A stretch of DNA of 64,000 nucleotides from Hyphomicrobiales bacterium. GTDB lineage: Bacteria; Pseudomonadota; Alphaproteobacteria; Rhizobiales; Ancalomicrobiaceae. The DNA lies in assembly GCA_021286855.1 (NCBI GenBank), contig JAJTBO010000001.1:62001-126000 (forward strand), written 5' to 3'. A program made the translations under genes and the position numbers. Shown piece by piece: positions 8,134 through 17,068 of this stretch (positions within the stretch are counted from its first letter, which is position 1; the number at the start of each line of letters is the position of its first letter). Under the pieces are notes generated by a model that searched no databases, had not been told where the DNA came from, and saw only the letters and a list, made by a program, of their open reading frames with translations.

Positions 8134-8859
8134 ATGTCCATGATCGAAAAGCACGCCATTTTCGAGAAGAACTCGATCGTTCTGCTCGTCGGTATCCTGA
8201 TCGCCGTGGCGATCGGCGGTCTGGTCGAAATCGTGCCTCTCTTCTATCTGAAGAGCACGATCGAGAAGGTGGAGGGCGTCCGTCCCTACACTCCGCTCGA
8301 ACTGGCCGGCCGCAACATCTACATCCGCGAAGGCTGCTACCTGTGCCACAGCCAGATGATCCGTCCGATGCGCGACGAGATCGAACGCTACGGCCACTAC
8401 TCCCTCGCGGCTGAATCCATGTACGACCACCCCTTCCAGTGGGGTTCCAAGCGCACGGGGCCCGACCTCGCCCGCGTCGGCAACAAATATTCCGACAAGT
8501 GGCACGTCGAGCATCTGATCAACCCGCGCGCGGTCGTGCCGGACAGCGTCATGCCGGGATATCCCTTCCTGGCGAAGGCCGAGCTCGACACCAAGCATCT
8601 GGTCGACGTGATGAAGGCCAACCGTCTGGTCGGCGTCCCCTACACGGACGAAGAGATCGCCAACGCCGCGGCCGACGCCGTCGCGCAGGCGACCCCCGAC
8701 GACACCACGGTTGCGAAGCGTTACGGCAAGGCGGTTTCGCGTGACTTCGACGGCAACCCCGCCAAGGTCACCGAACTCGACGCCGTGATCGCCTACCTTC
8801 AGGTGCTCGGAACCATGGTGGATTTCACGACCTACGACGACAAGGCGAACGTGCGCTGA
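8134..8859 (+). CDS. ccoO: cbb3-type cytochrome c oxidase subunit II, mono-heme (FixO/CcoO)
   Basis: 241 residues from the ATG at 8134, which has a 'GGAG' RBS at the end of ccoN; an in-frame start at 8062 would lie inside ccoN. One N-terminal membrane anchor (about 14-38) is followed by a periplasmic cytochrome c domain with the heme motif at Cys68-His72 (C-Y-L-C-H) and 'MPGYPFL' supplying the axial Met. It passes electrons from CcoP to CcoN. Second gene of ccoNOQP. Confidence 0.97.
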   Translation: MSMIEKHAIFEKNSIVLLVGILIAVAIGGLVEIVPLFYLKSTIEKVEGVRPYTPLELAGRNIYIREGCYLCHSQMIRPMRDEIERYGHYSLAAESMYDHPFQWGSKRTGPDLARVGNKYSDKWHVEHLINPRAVVPDSVMPGYPFLAKAELDTKHLVDVMKANRLVGVPYTDEEIANAAADAVAQATPDDTTVAKRYGKAVSRDFDGNPAKVTELDAVIAYLQVLGTMVDFTTYDDKANVR

Positions 8860-8877
8860 TCCAGGGAGGGTCTCATC

Positions 8878-9030
8878 ATGACCACCTATGAATCCGTAGC
8901 TCGCTTCGCCCAGACGTGGGGACTGATCTACTTCTTCGTCATCTTCGCGGGTGTCCTCGTCTACGCTCTGTGGCCGAAAAACAAACGGTCGTTCGACGAG
9001 GCCTCGCGTATCCCCCTGCGGGAGGATTGA
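8878..9030 (+). CDS. ccoQ: cbb3-type oxidase small subunit FixQ/CcoQ
   Basis: 50 residues, ATG at 8878 with 'GGAGGG' nine bases ahead. One membrane helix (about residues 15-32, 'GLIYFFVIFAGVLVYALW') is followed by 'PKNKRSFDEA', the hallmark of CcoQ. It stabilises the cbb3 complex, especially in the presence of oxygen. It lies 18 bp after ccoO and 4 bp before ccoP, in the expected order. Confidence 0.95.
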   Translation: MTTYESVARFAQTWGLIYFFVIFAGVLVYALWPKNKRSFDEASRIPLRED

Positions 9031-9034
9031 TCCT

Positions 9035-9895
9035 ATGGCACAACAGGAACTCGACCATCTGTCGGGTCAGACCACGACCGGACACGAATGGGACGGTCTG
9101 AAGGAGTTGAACACGCCGCTGCCGAAGTGGTGGCTGTACGTGTTCTACGCCTGCATCATCTGGGCGATCGGTTACATGGTCGTCTATCCGTCCTGGCCGC
9201 TGGTGTCGGACTATGCGCACGGCATCGTCGGTCCGCAGGAGCGTCTCCACGCGGTCGCCGACTATGAGAACGGCAAGGCCGCTCGTCTCGCCAACGCCGC
9301 CGGCCTCGCCGATGCGCCGCTCGACAAGATCAAGTCGACCCCGGCCTTCCTCGAGTTCGCGATGGCCAACGGCAAGGCGGCCTTCGGCGACAACTGCGCT
9401 CCGTGCCACGGCTCGGGCGCGACCGGCGGTCCGGGCTTCCCGAACCTGCAGGACGACGACTGGATGTGGGGCGGCAAGCTGGACGACATCTACCAGACGA
9501 TCCGCTTCGGCATCCGCTCCGGCAACGACAAGATGCGCGACATGACCATGCCGAACTTCGGCAAGGACGGCATCTTGACCAAGGAGCAGATCGCTTCGGT
9601 CGCCTCCTACGTGATGTCGCTCTCCGACACCACGGTGAAGGCGGCGGCGGACGGCAAGCAGCTCTTCGCCGACAACTGCGCCTCGTGCCACGGCGAAGAC
9701 GCGCACGGCAACCAGGAGATGGGCGCCCCGAACCTCGCCGACAAGATCTGGCTCTACGGCGCCGGCGTCGACAAGGTCGCGGCTCAGATCTCCGAACCCA
9801 AGCACGGCGTCATGCCGGCCTGGGAAGGTCGTCTCGACCCGATCACCATCAAGTCGCTGGCCGTCTACATCCACTCGCTGGGTGGCGGCAAGTGA
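9035..9895 (+). CDS. ccoP: cbb3-type cytochrome c oxidase subunit III, di-heme (FixP/CcoP)
   Basis: 286 residues from the ATG at 9035, 4 bp after ccoQ. One membrane helix (about 31-53) is followed by two cytochrome c domains with heme motifs at Cys121-His125 and Cys215-His219. Axial methionines are likely in 'MTMPNF' and 'HGVMPAW'. It accepts electrons from the bc1 complex or soluble cytochrome c and feeds CcoO. Last gene of the operon, followed by a strong terminator. Confidence 0.97.
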   Translation: MAQQELDHLSGQTTTGHEWDGLKELNTPLPKWWLYVFYACIIWAIGYMVVYPSWPLVSDYAHGIVGPQERLHAVADYENGKAARLANAAGLADAPLDKIKSTPAFLEFAMANGKAAFGDNCAPCHGSGATGGPGFPNLQDDDWMWGGKLDDIYQTIRFGIRSGNDKMRDMTMPNFGKDGILTKEQIASVASYVMSLSDTTVKAAADGKQLFADNCASCHGEDAHGNQEMGAPNLADKIWLYGAGVDKVAAQISEPKHGVMPAWEGRLDPITIKSLAVYIHSLGGGK

Positions 9896-9911
9896 TCCGA
9901 AGGGGTCTCGA

Positions 9912-9948
9912 GAGGGAGGTGGGCGACCACCTCCCTCTTCTCTTTTTT
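9912..9948 (+). terminator. Rho-independent terminator after ccoNOQP
   Basis: Perfect 11 bp stem GAGGGAGGTGG/CCACCTCCCTC with a GCGA loop, followed by TTCTCTTTTTT. It begins 17 bp after the ccoP stop and separates ccoNOQP from ccoGHIS. Confidence 0.9.
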
Positions 9949-10011
9949 GGGGACGGCGAGAGGGGCTCTCCGTCTCGTGACGGCCGCGACACGTCGCCGC
10001 CGTCTCATCGA

Positions 10012-10026
10012 ATTTGACTTTCAAAT
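10012..10026. promoter_or_regulatory. Short AT-rich palindrome upstream of ccoG, possible operator
   Basis: ATTTGACTTTCAAAT is a perfect 6 bp inverted repeat with a 3-base centre, about 145 bp before ccoG. It resembles a FixK box with the spacer cut from 6 to 3 bases, which FixK would not be expected to bind. It is unusual in this GC-rich sequence. Function unknown. Confidence 0.3.
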
Positions 10027-10171
10027 CGAAGTTCGTCGCGATTGTGATCGAAGATCGCCGGATGGCGGGCTTGCCCGCGTCGGCGCGACGCCCTAGGACG
10101 AGCCTGGAGAGCTCGACGTCGAGCCGCGAGCGCGCGGCCGATCTACTGCGGATGGAAGGACGGACCCCACG

Positions 10172-11617
10172 ATGAGCCTGGACACGGCCGGCGATCCGAG
10201 CGGAAAGCTCTTCGCCGAACACAAGAAGATCCGTCCGGCGGCCGTCAGCGGTTTCTTCCGCCGCCTCAAGTGGGCGATCCTCGTCGTCGGCATGGCGATC
10301 TACTATTTCCTGCCCTTCGTCCGCTGGGATCGTGGCGTCGGTCATCCCGATCAGGCGGTGCTGCTCGACCTGCCGGGTCGCCGCTTCTACTTCTTCTTCA
10401 TCGAGATCTGGCCGCAGGAGGTCTACTACGTCACCGGCCTGCTGATCGTCGCCTCCTTCGTCCTGTTCCTGATGAACGCGCTCGCCGGCCGCGTCTGGTG
10501 CGGCTATCTCTGCCCGCAGACGGTGTGGACCGATCTCTATTTCGCGGTCGAGCGCTTCGTCGAAGGCGCCGATCGCCGCAAACGCGAAAAGCTCGACGAG
10601 GGTCCGTGGACCCTCGAGAAGATGGGACGCAAGGCCGCGAAGCATGCGATCTGGCTGCTCATCGCCTGGTGGACCGGCGGCGCCTGGGTGCTCTACTTCG
10701 CCGACGCGCCGACCCTGGTGAAGGATCTGGCGACCCTGCAGGCCCCGGCCGTCGCCTACATGTGGATCGGCGCGCTCACTTTTTCGACCTATCTGATGGC
10801 CGGTTTCGCCCGTGAGCAGGTGTGCATCTACATGTGCCCCTGGCCGCGCATTCAGGCCGCGCTCACCGACGAATGGGCCTACAACGTCTCCTATCGCGTC
10901 GACCGAGGCGAGCCGCGCGGCTCCCTGAAGCAGAACAAGAAGCTGCGCGCAGAAGGCGTCGCCGCCGGCGACTGCGTCGATTGCGGCCAGTGCGTCGTGG
11001 TCTGCCCGACCGGCACCGACATCCGCAACGGACCGCAGCTCTCCTGCATCCAGTGCGGGTTGTGCATCGACGCCTGCGACGCGGTGATGGCCAAGACCGG
11101 TCAGGCGCCGCGCCTGATCGCCTACGACAACGACATCAACATCGAGCGGCGTGAGCAGGGGCTCGGCGAGATCCATCGCTTCGTCCGGCCCCGCACCATC
11201 ATCTATGTCGTGCTGATCTCGGCGATCTGCGGTCTGATGGCCTGGAAGCTCGGCACCCGCGCCACCATCGGCCTGAACGTCCTGCACGATCGCAATCCCC
11301 AGTATGTGCAGAATTCTGACGGGTCGATCCGCAACGGCTATACCGTGCGTCTGCTCAACAAGAAGGGCACGGCGCAGGATCTGACCCTGTCGGTCGCCGG
11401 CGTTCCCGCCGACAGCGACCTGGAGACGGCGAGCCCGGCGATCCGCGACGGCCGCGCCCTGGTGCTTCGTGTCGAACCCGACCAGACCCGCGAGATCCGC
11501 GTCACGGTCACGGCGCCGGCGAACGCCAAGATCGAAGCGTCGCAGGGCGTCGTCTTCACGCTGCTCGACAAGGATGGCGAGAAGGTCGAGACGCGCGACT
11601 TCTTCAAGGCGCCGTAA
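10172..11617 (+). CDS. ccoG: cbb3 oxidase accessory iron-sulfur protein FixG/CcoG (RdxA-like)
   Basis: 481 residues, ATG at 10172 after 'GGAAGGA'. Membrane segments are spread through the N-terminal half and near residue 345; a cytoplasmic loop has two 4Fe-4S ferredoxin motifs in 'CVDCGQCVVVCP' and 'SCIQCGLCIDACD', and an additional C-x3-C-P ('CGYLCPQTVW') is typical of the family. An Ig-like C-terminal domain (FixG_C) follows. CcoG is known as a copper-reducing step in delivering Cu to CcoN. First of ccoGHIS; ccoH follows after 103 bp. Confidence 0.95.
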   Translation: MSLDTAGDPSGKLFAEHKKIRPAAVSGFFRRLKWAILVVGMAIYYFLPFVRWDRGVGHPDQAVLLDLPGRRFYFFFIEIWPQEVYYVTGLLIVASFVLFLMNALAGRVWCGYLCPQTVWTDLYFAVERFVEGADRRKREKLDEGPWTLEKMGRKAAKHAIWLLIAWWTGGAWVLYFADAPTLVKDLATLQAPAVAYMWIGALTFSTYLMAGFAREQVCIYMCPWPRIQAALTDEWAYNVSYRVDRGEPRGSLKQNKKLRAEGVAAGDCVDCGQCVVVCPTGTDIRNGPQLSCIQCGLCIDACDAVMAKTGQAPRLIAYDNDINIERREQGLGEIHRFVRPRTIIYVVLISAICGLMAWKLGTRATIGLNVLHDRNPQYVQNSDGSIRNGYTVRLLNKKGTAQDLTLSVAGVPADSDLETASPAIRDGRALVLRVEPDQTREIRVTVTAPANAKIEASQGVVFTLLDKDGEKVETRDFFKAP

Positions 11618-11720
11618 GAGGAAGACCGCTGCGTTCATCAGATCGCAGCGGTCGAACCGAGAAACGAGCGGAGCGGCCGGAGCGCCGGCCTGCCGCGCTC
11701 ACGTCCGGAGGGACATTCCC

Positions 11721-12248
11721 ATGCCGACCACGCTCGAAACGCCGAATGCGCCGAAGGAGGACGGTTTCCGTCTGACCGGACGCCACGTCCTCCTGATTCT
11801 GGTCGGCTGTTTCGGCCTCGTCTTCGCCGTCAACGGTTACATGACCTGGCGGGCGATCAACTCCTACCCCGGCGTCGTCACCGAATCTTCGTACCGCGAA
11901 AGCCAGCGCTTCAACCAGGAGCTCGCCGCCGCCAAGGCGCAGGCCGATCGCGGTTGGAAGGTCGAGGCGGTCGCCGAGCGCGCCGAGGACGGCACGGCGC
12001 TCCTCCGCCTCACCGCGCGCGACCGCGACGAGCGCCCCCTGACCGGCGTCGCTTTCCGCGCCCGGCTCGAACATCCCGCCGATCGCTCGCGCGACCATGT
12101 CGCGGTTCTCACGGCGGTCGCCGGTGCGAACGATCGCTTCGAGGCGCGCCTGACCGGCGTCACCCCGGGCAAGTGGGGCCTCGTCATCGAAGGCGACGGA
12201 GCGGGCGGGCGGCTCTATCTGTCGCAGAACACCGTCTTCTTCAAGTGA
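11721..12248 (+). CDS. ccoH: cbb3 oxidase assembly protein FixH/CcoH
   Basis: 175 residues from the ATG at 11721, which follows 'GGAGGGA'; longer in-frame starts overlap ccoG. One N-terminal membrane helix (about 22-44) with 'NGYMTWRAINSYPGVV' is followed by a periplasmic domain, as in FixH. It assists late assembly of the cbb3 oxidase. It lies between ccoG and ccoI in the standard order. Confidence 0.93.
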   Translation: MPTTLETPNAPKEDGFRLTGRHVLLILVGCFGLVFAVNGYMTWRAINSYPGVVTESSYRESQRFNQELAAAKAQADRGWKVEAVAERAEDGTALLRLTARDRDERPLTGVAFRARLEHPADRSRDHVAVLTAVAGANDRFEARLTGVTPGKWGLVIEGDGAGGRLYLSQNTVFFK

Positions 12249-12297
12249 CCGCCGCTGCGGGTCGCGCGGTCCGCCGACACTGCGAACGGACGGCGCC

Positions 12298-14535
12298 ATG
12301 AACGCCCCCTCACCGAGCCCAGAGCCGCCGAACGTCGCCTCGTCGCAGGAGCGCGACTGGAACGCCTTCGCCACGCCGGGCGTCGAGGGGCGGCTGCACA
12401 TGGATCTGGCGGTCGAGGGCATCACCTGCGCCGCCTGCATGTCGACCATCGAGCGCGGCCTGAAGGGCCTCGACGGCGTCGCCGCCGCGCGGGTCAATCT
12501 GACCACCCGCCGCCTCGCCGTCGATTGGTCGCCCGACGCCGTCGACGCCGGTGAGATCGTGCGCCGCCTGGAACGGCTCGGCTATCGCGCCCATCCCTTC
12601 GACCCCGGCCGGATGACCGCGGAGGAGGAGGCCGAATCGAAGGAGCTGCTGCGCTGCATGGGCGCGGCCGGCTTCGGCGCGATGAACATCATGCTGCTGT
12701 CGGTCTCCGTCTGGGCCGGCAACGCCACCGACATCGACGCCCCGACCCGCGACCTGTTCCACTGGATCTCGGCGTTGATCGCCATTCCGGTCGTCGCCTA
12801 TTCCGGCCGTCCCTTCTTCCGCTCGGCGGCCCGCGCGCTCGCCGCCTTCCGCACCAACATGGACGTGCCGATTTCGATCGGCGTCGTCCTCACCCTCGGC
12901 CTGTCGATCTTCGAGACGATGCGTTCGTCGCGCGAAGCCTTCTTCGACTCGGTCGTGATGCTGCTGTTCTTCCTGCTGGTCGGCCGCTTCCTCGATCAGA
13001 ACATGCGCCGACGCACCCGCTCGGTCGCCGAGAACATCGCTGCGCTCCGGGTCGAATCCGCCGCGCTGATCCAGCCGGACGGAGCGATCCGCGACGTGCC
13101 GCTGTCCAAGGTCGATCCCGGCGCCCTGGTCCTGGTGCGTCCCGGCGAACGCGTCTCGGTCGACGGCGTCGTCGAGGAGGGAACCTCCGACATCGATCAG
13201 AGCCTGATCACCGGCGAGACCGATCTCGTCGCCGTCGGCCCCGGCGACCGCGTCTGGGCCGGCACGCTCGACGTCGGCGGCCTCTTGAAGGTGCGCGTCA
13301 CCGCGGCCGCGGCCGGCACGCTGCTCGACGAGGTCAATCGCCTGCTCGAGGCGGCGGCGCAGGCCAAGTCGAAATACATGCGGCTCGCCGATCGCGCCGC
13401 CCGGCTCTACGCGCCGGTGGTCCATACCGCGGCGCTGACCACCTTCCTCGGCTGGTGGCTCCTCGGCGGCAAGGCCTTCGCCGACGCCGGCATCGTCGCC
13501 GTCTCGGTGCTGATCATCACCTGCCCCTGCGCCCTCGCCCTCGCCATCCCGGCGGTGCAGGTCGTCGCCTCGGGCATCTTGTTCCGCGCCGGCGTGCTGA
13601 TCCATTCCGGCGACGCCATCGAACGGCTGGCGAGCGTCGACACGATCGTCTTCGACAAGACCGGCACGCTGACCCTGCCCGAGGCGCGGCTGCTCAACGC
13701 CGAGGAATTCACCGTCGAGCGCCTGATGGCCGCCGGCCGCCTCGCCCGCGCCAGCCGCCATCCGCTCGGCGTCGCGCTCGCCGAGGCGACCCGCGCCGTC
13801 GCGCCGCCGGCCGAGGTGCGCGAAGTCGCCGGCCACGGCATCGAGACCGTCGGCGACGGCCCGAGCGAACGGCTCGGCGCGCCCGAGTTCTGCGGCCTCG
13901 ATCCCGAACGCGTCGAGGCGCTGCACGCCCGTTTCCCCGGCGCCTCGCTGGTCGCTCATCGCGACGCGAGCGGCGACGTCGTCGTCTGCGCCCTGCGCCA
14001 GGGCCTGCGCGAGGACGCTGCGAAGTTGATCGCCGATCTCGCCGCTTCGGGCTACGCCGTCGAGATCCTCTCCGGCGATCGCGAAGCGGCGGTCGCCGCC
14101 GTCGCCGCCGAGATCGGCGTGACGCGGTGGCGCGCCGGCCTGAAGCCGGCCGACAAGATCGCCCGTATCGAGGCGCTGAAGGCCGAAGGCCGCAGGGTGC
14201 TGATGGTCGGCGACGGCCTCAACGACGCGCCCGCTCTCGCCGCCGCCACGGTGTCGCTGTCGCCGGTGACCGGCGTGCATCTCTCCCAGGCCGCCGCCGA
14301 CGCGGTCTTCCTCGGCGATCGGCTCGCCCCGGTCGTCGCCGCGCTGCGCGTCTCGCGCCGCGCCAAGACGGCGATGGTCCAGAACCTCGGGCTGTCGGTC
14401 GTCTACAACTTCGTCGCCGTTCCGATCGCCGTCGTCGGTCTGGTGACGCCGCTGATCGCCGCGCTCGCCATGTCGGGTTCGTCGATCCTGGTGACGCTCA
14501 ACGCCCTGAGGCTGCGGCTCGGCGAGACCCGCTGA
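12298..14535 (+). CDS. ccoI: Copper-translocating P1B-type ATPase FixI/CcoI
   Basis: 745 residues. Domains in order: N-terminal heavy-metal-associated domain with Cys44-x2-Cys47 ('GITCAACMS'), membrane segments, actuator domain with 'TGET' ('LITGETDLVAV'), the metal-binding C-P-C in the membrane at 409-411, phosphorylation site Asp453 in 'DKTGTLT', and the hinge 'VGDGLNDAPAL'. FixI-type ATPases move copper toward the periplasm for the CuB centre of CcoN and are not general copper detoxification pumps. It lies 49 bp after ccoH and 21 bp before ccoS. Confidence 0.95.
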   Translation: MNAPSPSPEPPNVASSQERDWNAFATPGVEGRLHMDLAVEGITCAACMSTIERGLKGLDGVAAARVNLTTRRLAVDWSPDAVDAGEIVRRLERLGYRAHPFDPGRMTAEEEAESKELLRCMGAAGFGAMNIMLLSVSVWAGNATDIDAPTRDLFHWISALIAIPVVAYSGRPFFRSAARALAAFRTNMDVPISIGVVLTLGLSIFETMRSSREAFFDSVVMLLFFLLVGRFLDQNMRRRTRSVAENIAALRVESAALIQPDGAIRDVPLSKVDPGALVLVRPGERVSVDGVVEEGTSDIDQSLITGETDLVAVGPGDRVWAGTLDVGGLLKVRVTAAAAGTLLDEVNRLLEAAAQAKSKYMRLADRAARLYAPVVHTAALTTFLGWWLLGGKAFADAGIVAVSVLIITCPCALALAIPAVQVVASGILFRAGVLIHSGDAIERLASVDTIVFDKTGTLTLPEARLLNAEEFTVERLMAAGRLARASRHPLGVALAEATRAVAPPAEVREVAGHGIETVGDGPSERLGAPEFCGLDPERVEALHARFPGASLVAHRDASGDVVVCALRQGLREDAAKLIADLAASGYAVEILSGDREAAVAAVAAEIGVTRWRAGLKPADKIARIEALKAEGRRVLMVGDGLNDAPALAAATVSLSPVTGVHLSQAAADAVFLGDRLAPVVAALRVSRRAKTAMVQNLGLSVVYNFVAVPIAVVGLVTPLIAALAMSGSSILVTLNALRLRLGETR

Positions 14536-14556
14536 GCCGCGAGGAGGTTCGAACCG

Positions 14557-14760
14557 ATGGCAGTGCTGATCTTCCTCATCCCGATCGCGATCGGCCTCGG
14601 CCTCGCTGGCCTCTTCGCCTTCATGTGGACGCTGAAGTCGGGCCAGTACGACGATCTCGAGGGCGCCAAATGGCGCATCCTCGCCGACGACGATCTGCCC
14701 GCGGGCAAGTCGCCCTGCGACGGCGCGAAAGACGCCGCGGCGCCCGCAAAGGACGCCTGA
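14557..14760 (+). CDS. ccoS: cbb3 oxidase assembly protein FixS/CcoS
   Basis: 67 residues. One membrane helix at the start is followed by 'FMWTLKSGQYDDLEGAKWRIL', in which 'SGQ(Y/F)DDLEG' is the CcoS signature. Needed for cofactor insertion into CcoN. Last gene of ccoGHIS, with an Ala/Lys-rich tail that is not conserved. Confidence 0.95.
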   Translation: MAVLIFLIPIAIGLGLAGLFAFMWTLKSGQYDDLEGAKWRILADDDLPAGKSPCDGAKDAAAPAKDA

Positions 14761-14805
14761 AAAAAGAGAAGGCCTCGGTCGCGACGTCCGTCGGCGGCCG
14801 AGGCC
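14761..14805 (-). terminator. Rho-independent terminator of hemA
   Basis: Stem GGCCTCGG/CCGAGGCC (14771-14805), followed on the minus strand by TTCTCTTTTT. It lies between the convergent ccoS and hemA and may also slow transcription from ccoS. Confidence 0.8.
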
Positions 14806-14852
14806 AGGGTCGGCGACGGCCCTCGCCGTCGCTCTCGGGATCGCAGGACGCG

Positions 14853-16136
14853 TCAGCCGCCCGACCGCGGCACCGCCAGATGGGCCACCGGCTCGTCCTC
14901 TTCGGCGAGCGCGGCGAGGTCGATCGGGCCAGAGAGCGGCAGCTCGAGCCGGGTCCACACGTCGGTGAGCGCCGTCTTCAGCCGGTCGATCAGATCGTCG
15001 TCGTGGAACGGCGTCGGCGTGATCCGGAGCCGCTCGGTGCCGCGCGGCACGGTCGGGTAGTTGATCGGCTGAATGTAGATGCCGTGCATCTCGAGCAGCA
15101 TGTCCGACGCCTGTTTGCACAGGTCCGGATCGCCGACCAGGATCGGCACGATGTGCGTCGACGACGGCATCACCGGCAGTCCGGCCCCGCCGAGCACGTC
15201 CTTGGCGCGCTGCGCCTGCCGCTGCTGCATGTCGCGCTCGGTCGACGACCGCTTCAGATGCCGGATCGAAGCCGCCGCCGCCGCCGCGATCGCCGGGGGC
15301 AACGCCGTCGTGAAGATGAAGCCCGGCGCATAGGAACGCACCGCGTCGCAGATCGCCTTGGTCGAGGTGATGTAGCCGCCGAGCGTGCCGAACGCCTTGG
15401 CCAGCGTCCCCTCGATCACGTCGATGCGATGCATCAGGCCTTCGCGATCGGCGATGCCGCCGCCGCGCGGGCCGTACATGCCGACCGCATGGACCTCGTC
15501 GATGTAGGTCAGCGCGCCGTATTTTTCGGCGAGATCACAGATCTCCTTGATCGGCGAGACGTCGCCGTCCATCGAATAGACGCTCTCGAAGACGATCAGC
15601 TTGGCCCGGCCCGGCTCGGCCGCGGCCAGCAGTTCCTCGAGATGTTCGACGTCGTTGTGGCGGAAGAGCTTCTTCTCGCAACCCGACCGGCGGATGCCCT
15701 CGATCATCGAGGCGTGGTTGAGCTCGTCCGACAGGATCAGACAGTTCGGCATCAGCCGGGCGATGGTCGAGATCGCCGCCTCGTTGGAGACGAAGCCGGA
15801 GGTGAAGACGAGGCCGGCCTCCTTGCCGTGCAGGTCGGCGAGTTCGGCCTCGAGCTCGACCAGCGGATGGTTGGTGCCGGAGATGTTGCGGGTGCCGCCG
15901 GCGCCGGCGCCCATGCCGAGCGCGGTGTCGACCATCGTGCCGAGCACGCTCTGGTGCTGGCCCATGCCGAGATAGTCGTTCGAGCACCAGATCACGACTT
16001 CACGGGCCTGCTCGTCCTTGCGCCAGATCGCGTGCGGAAAGCGGCCGACGATGCGCTCGAGGTCGGCGAAAACCCTGTAGCGCTTCTCGGCCTTGAGCTG
16101 GTCGATCGCGCCCTCGAAAATCGACTGATAATCCAT
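14853..16136 (-). CDS. hemA: 5-aminolevulinate synthase (C4 pathway)
   Basis: 427 residues. PLP-dependent alpha-oxoamine synthase that condenses glycine with succinyl-CoA to give 5-aminolevulinate, the first heme precursor in Alphaproteobacteria. The PLP lysine is Lys247 in '[14 protein letters not shown]'; 'DEVHAVG' supplies the cofactor-binding Asp and His, and '[16 protein letters not shown]' is the glycine-binding region of ALAS. There is an additional C-terminal tail of about 25 residues. Its start has 'GAGGAC' ahead. A FixK/FNR box lies 219 bp upstream, consistent with raising heme supply together with the adjacent cbb3 genes. Confidence 0.96.
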   Translation of the reverse strand: MDYQSIFEGAIDQLKAEKRYRVFADLERIVGRFPHAIWRKDEQAREVVIWCSNDYLGMGQHQSVLGTMVDTALGMGAGAGGTRNISGTNHPLVELEAELADLHGKEAGLVFTSGFVSNEAAISTIARLMPNCLILSDELNHASMIEGIRRSGCEKKLFRHNDVEHLEELLAAAEPGRAKLIVFESVYSMDGDVSPIKEICDLAEKYGALTYIDEVHAVGMYGPRGGGIADREGLMHRIDVIEGTLAKAFGTLGGYITSTKAICDAVRSYAPGFIFTTALPPAIAAAAAASIRHLKRSSTERDMQQRQAQRAKDVLGGAGLPVMPSSTHIVPILVGDPDLCKQASDMLLEMHGIYIQPINYPTVPRGTERLRITPTPFHDDDLIDRLKTALTDVWTRLELPLSGPIDLAALAEEDEPVAHLAVPRSGG

Positions 16137-16483
16137 ACGTCCGTCCTCGAGCTCTTCTGGTTCGAAAGACCCGTCCGTTCGCCGGCCGTCCGCGTTCCGC
16201 CCTCGGGCGTTTCGCGCGGCGACCCCTCTGCGGCGAACCGGCGGCGCTTCCGTCCGCGGTTTCCCTCTCAGAGATCCTCGCGGAAGCGGGCGACCGCACG
16301 CCGCCTCCGATCTCCTCGGATCCCTTCATTAGACTTACAGGATTTCGAAGCACTTTGACCATGATCAAGGCCTCGACTTTTGCCCATACGCGGATCCACG
16401 GACCGTGGTCCGTCGTCGCAGTCGGTTCGGAAACCGCTCGTTCACCTTTCTGAGCGAGTCTCGGTGCGGCTAGGGAGAGGCCG
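16137..16483. other. Divergent intergenic region hemA / receiver gene
   Basis: 347 bp holding the promoters of hemA (leftward) and the receiver gene at 16484 (rightward). It includes the FixK/FNR box at 16355-16368 and a less GC-rich stretch around 16320-16375. No small gene is convincing. Confidence 0.6.
16355..16368. promoter_or_regulatory. FixK/FNR box upstream of hemA
   Basis: TTGACCATGATCAA fits TTGAT-N4-ATCAA with one change, the same change (T to C at position 5) as in the hemN box. It is 219 bp before hemA and 116 bp before the rightward receiver gene, so it could serve either. Confidence 0.75.
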
Positions 16484-16984
16484 GTGAATCTCGATCTTTC
16501 GTCTCTGACCTTCCTCGTCGTCGAGGACAGCGCCTATATGCGGACCATTCTGCGCACGATGCTGCAGGGCTTCGGCGCGCGCCGCATCGTCGAGGCGGAG
16601 GACGGCGCGTCCGGCCTCGAAGCGATGGACCGCGCCAATCCCGACATTCTCATCCTCGACTGGGTGATGCCGATCCTCGACGGCGCCGACATGGTGCGGA
16701 TGATCCGCAATCCGCAGAACCCCTTCGCCTATGTGCCGGTGATCATGGTCACCGCCCATACCGAACGCTCGCGCATCATGGAGGCGCGAAAGCTCGGCAT
16801 TCACGAATTGTTGTGCAAGCCGATCTCCGCCAAGGCGCTCTATCAGCGCATCGCCTCGGTGATCCTGCACCCGCGCGAATTCGTGAAGACGCCGACCTAT
16901 TTCGGGCCCGCCCCGCGCGCCATCCGCAATCGCCAGAAGATCTGGCAGACCAAGCCCGGCGCGCCTCCCGGTCAGGCCGCCTGA
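16484..16984 (+). CDS. Single-domain response regulator with a C-terminal tail (CheY-like)
   Basis: 166 residues, GTG start with 'GGGAGAGG' ahead. The receiver domain (about 7-125) has Glu14/Asp15, phospho-acceptor Asp59 in 'LILDWVMP', Thr90 and Lys112 ('LLCKPIS'). A basic tail of about 40 residues includes 'TYFGPAPRAIRNRQ', a pattern I recall from alphaproteobacterial receiver proteins of unknown output. No kinase gene is adjacent. It could be a partner of the orphan CheZ at 61253, but that is only a guess. Confidence 0.88.
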   Translation: MNLDLSSLTFLVVEDSAYMRTILRTMLQGFGARRIVEAEDGASGLEAMDRANPDILILDWVMPILDGADMVRMIRNPQNPFAYVPVIMVTAHTERSRIMEARKLGIHELLCKPISAKALYQRIASVILHPREFVKTPTYFGPAPRAIRNRQKIWQTKPGAPPGQAA

Positions 16985-17068
16985 TCGCGCCGCCGCTTGC
17001 CGGAGGCGACGACCCGCCTTAATCGGGGGGCGAGCCCGTCTTCCCCTCGAGCCGATCCGAGCCCCCCC

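Noticed and set aside
10014-10024. TTGACTTTCAA as a FixK/FNR box before ccoG
   Set aside because: The half-sites are 3 bases apart instead of 6, so the helical phasing is wrong for this protein family.
8939-11638. An 899-codon minus-strand frame across ccoQ, ccoP and ccoG
   Set aside because: Shadow of strongly recognised genes; composition not protein-like.
12310-15120. A 936-codon minus-strand frame opposite ccoI
   Set aside because: Antisense shadow of a clear P-type ATPase gene.
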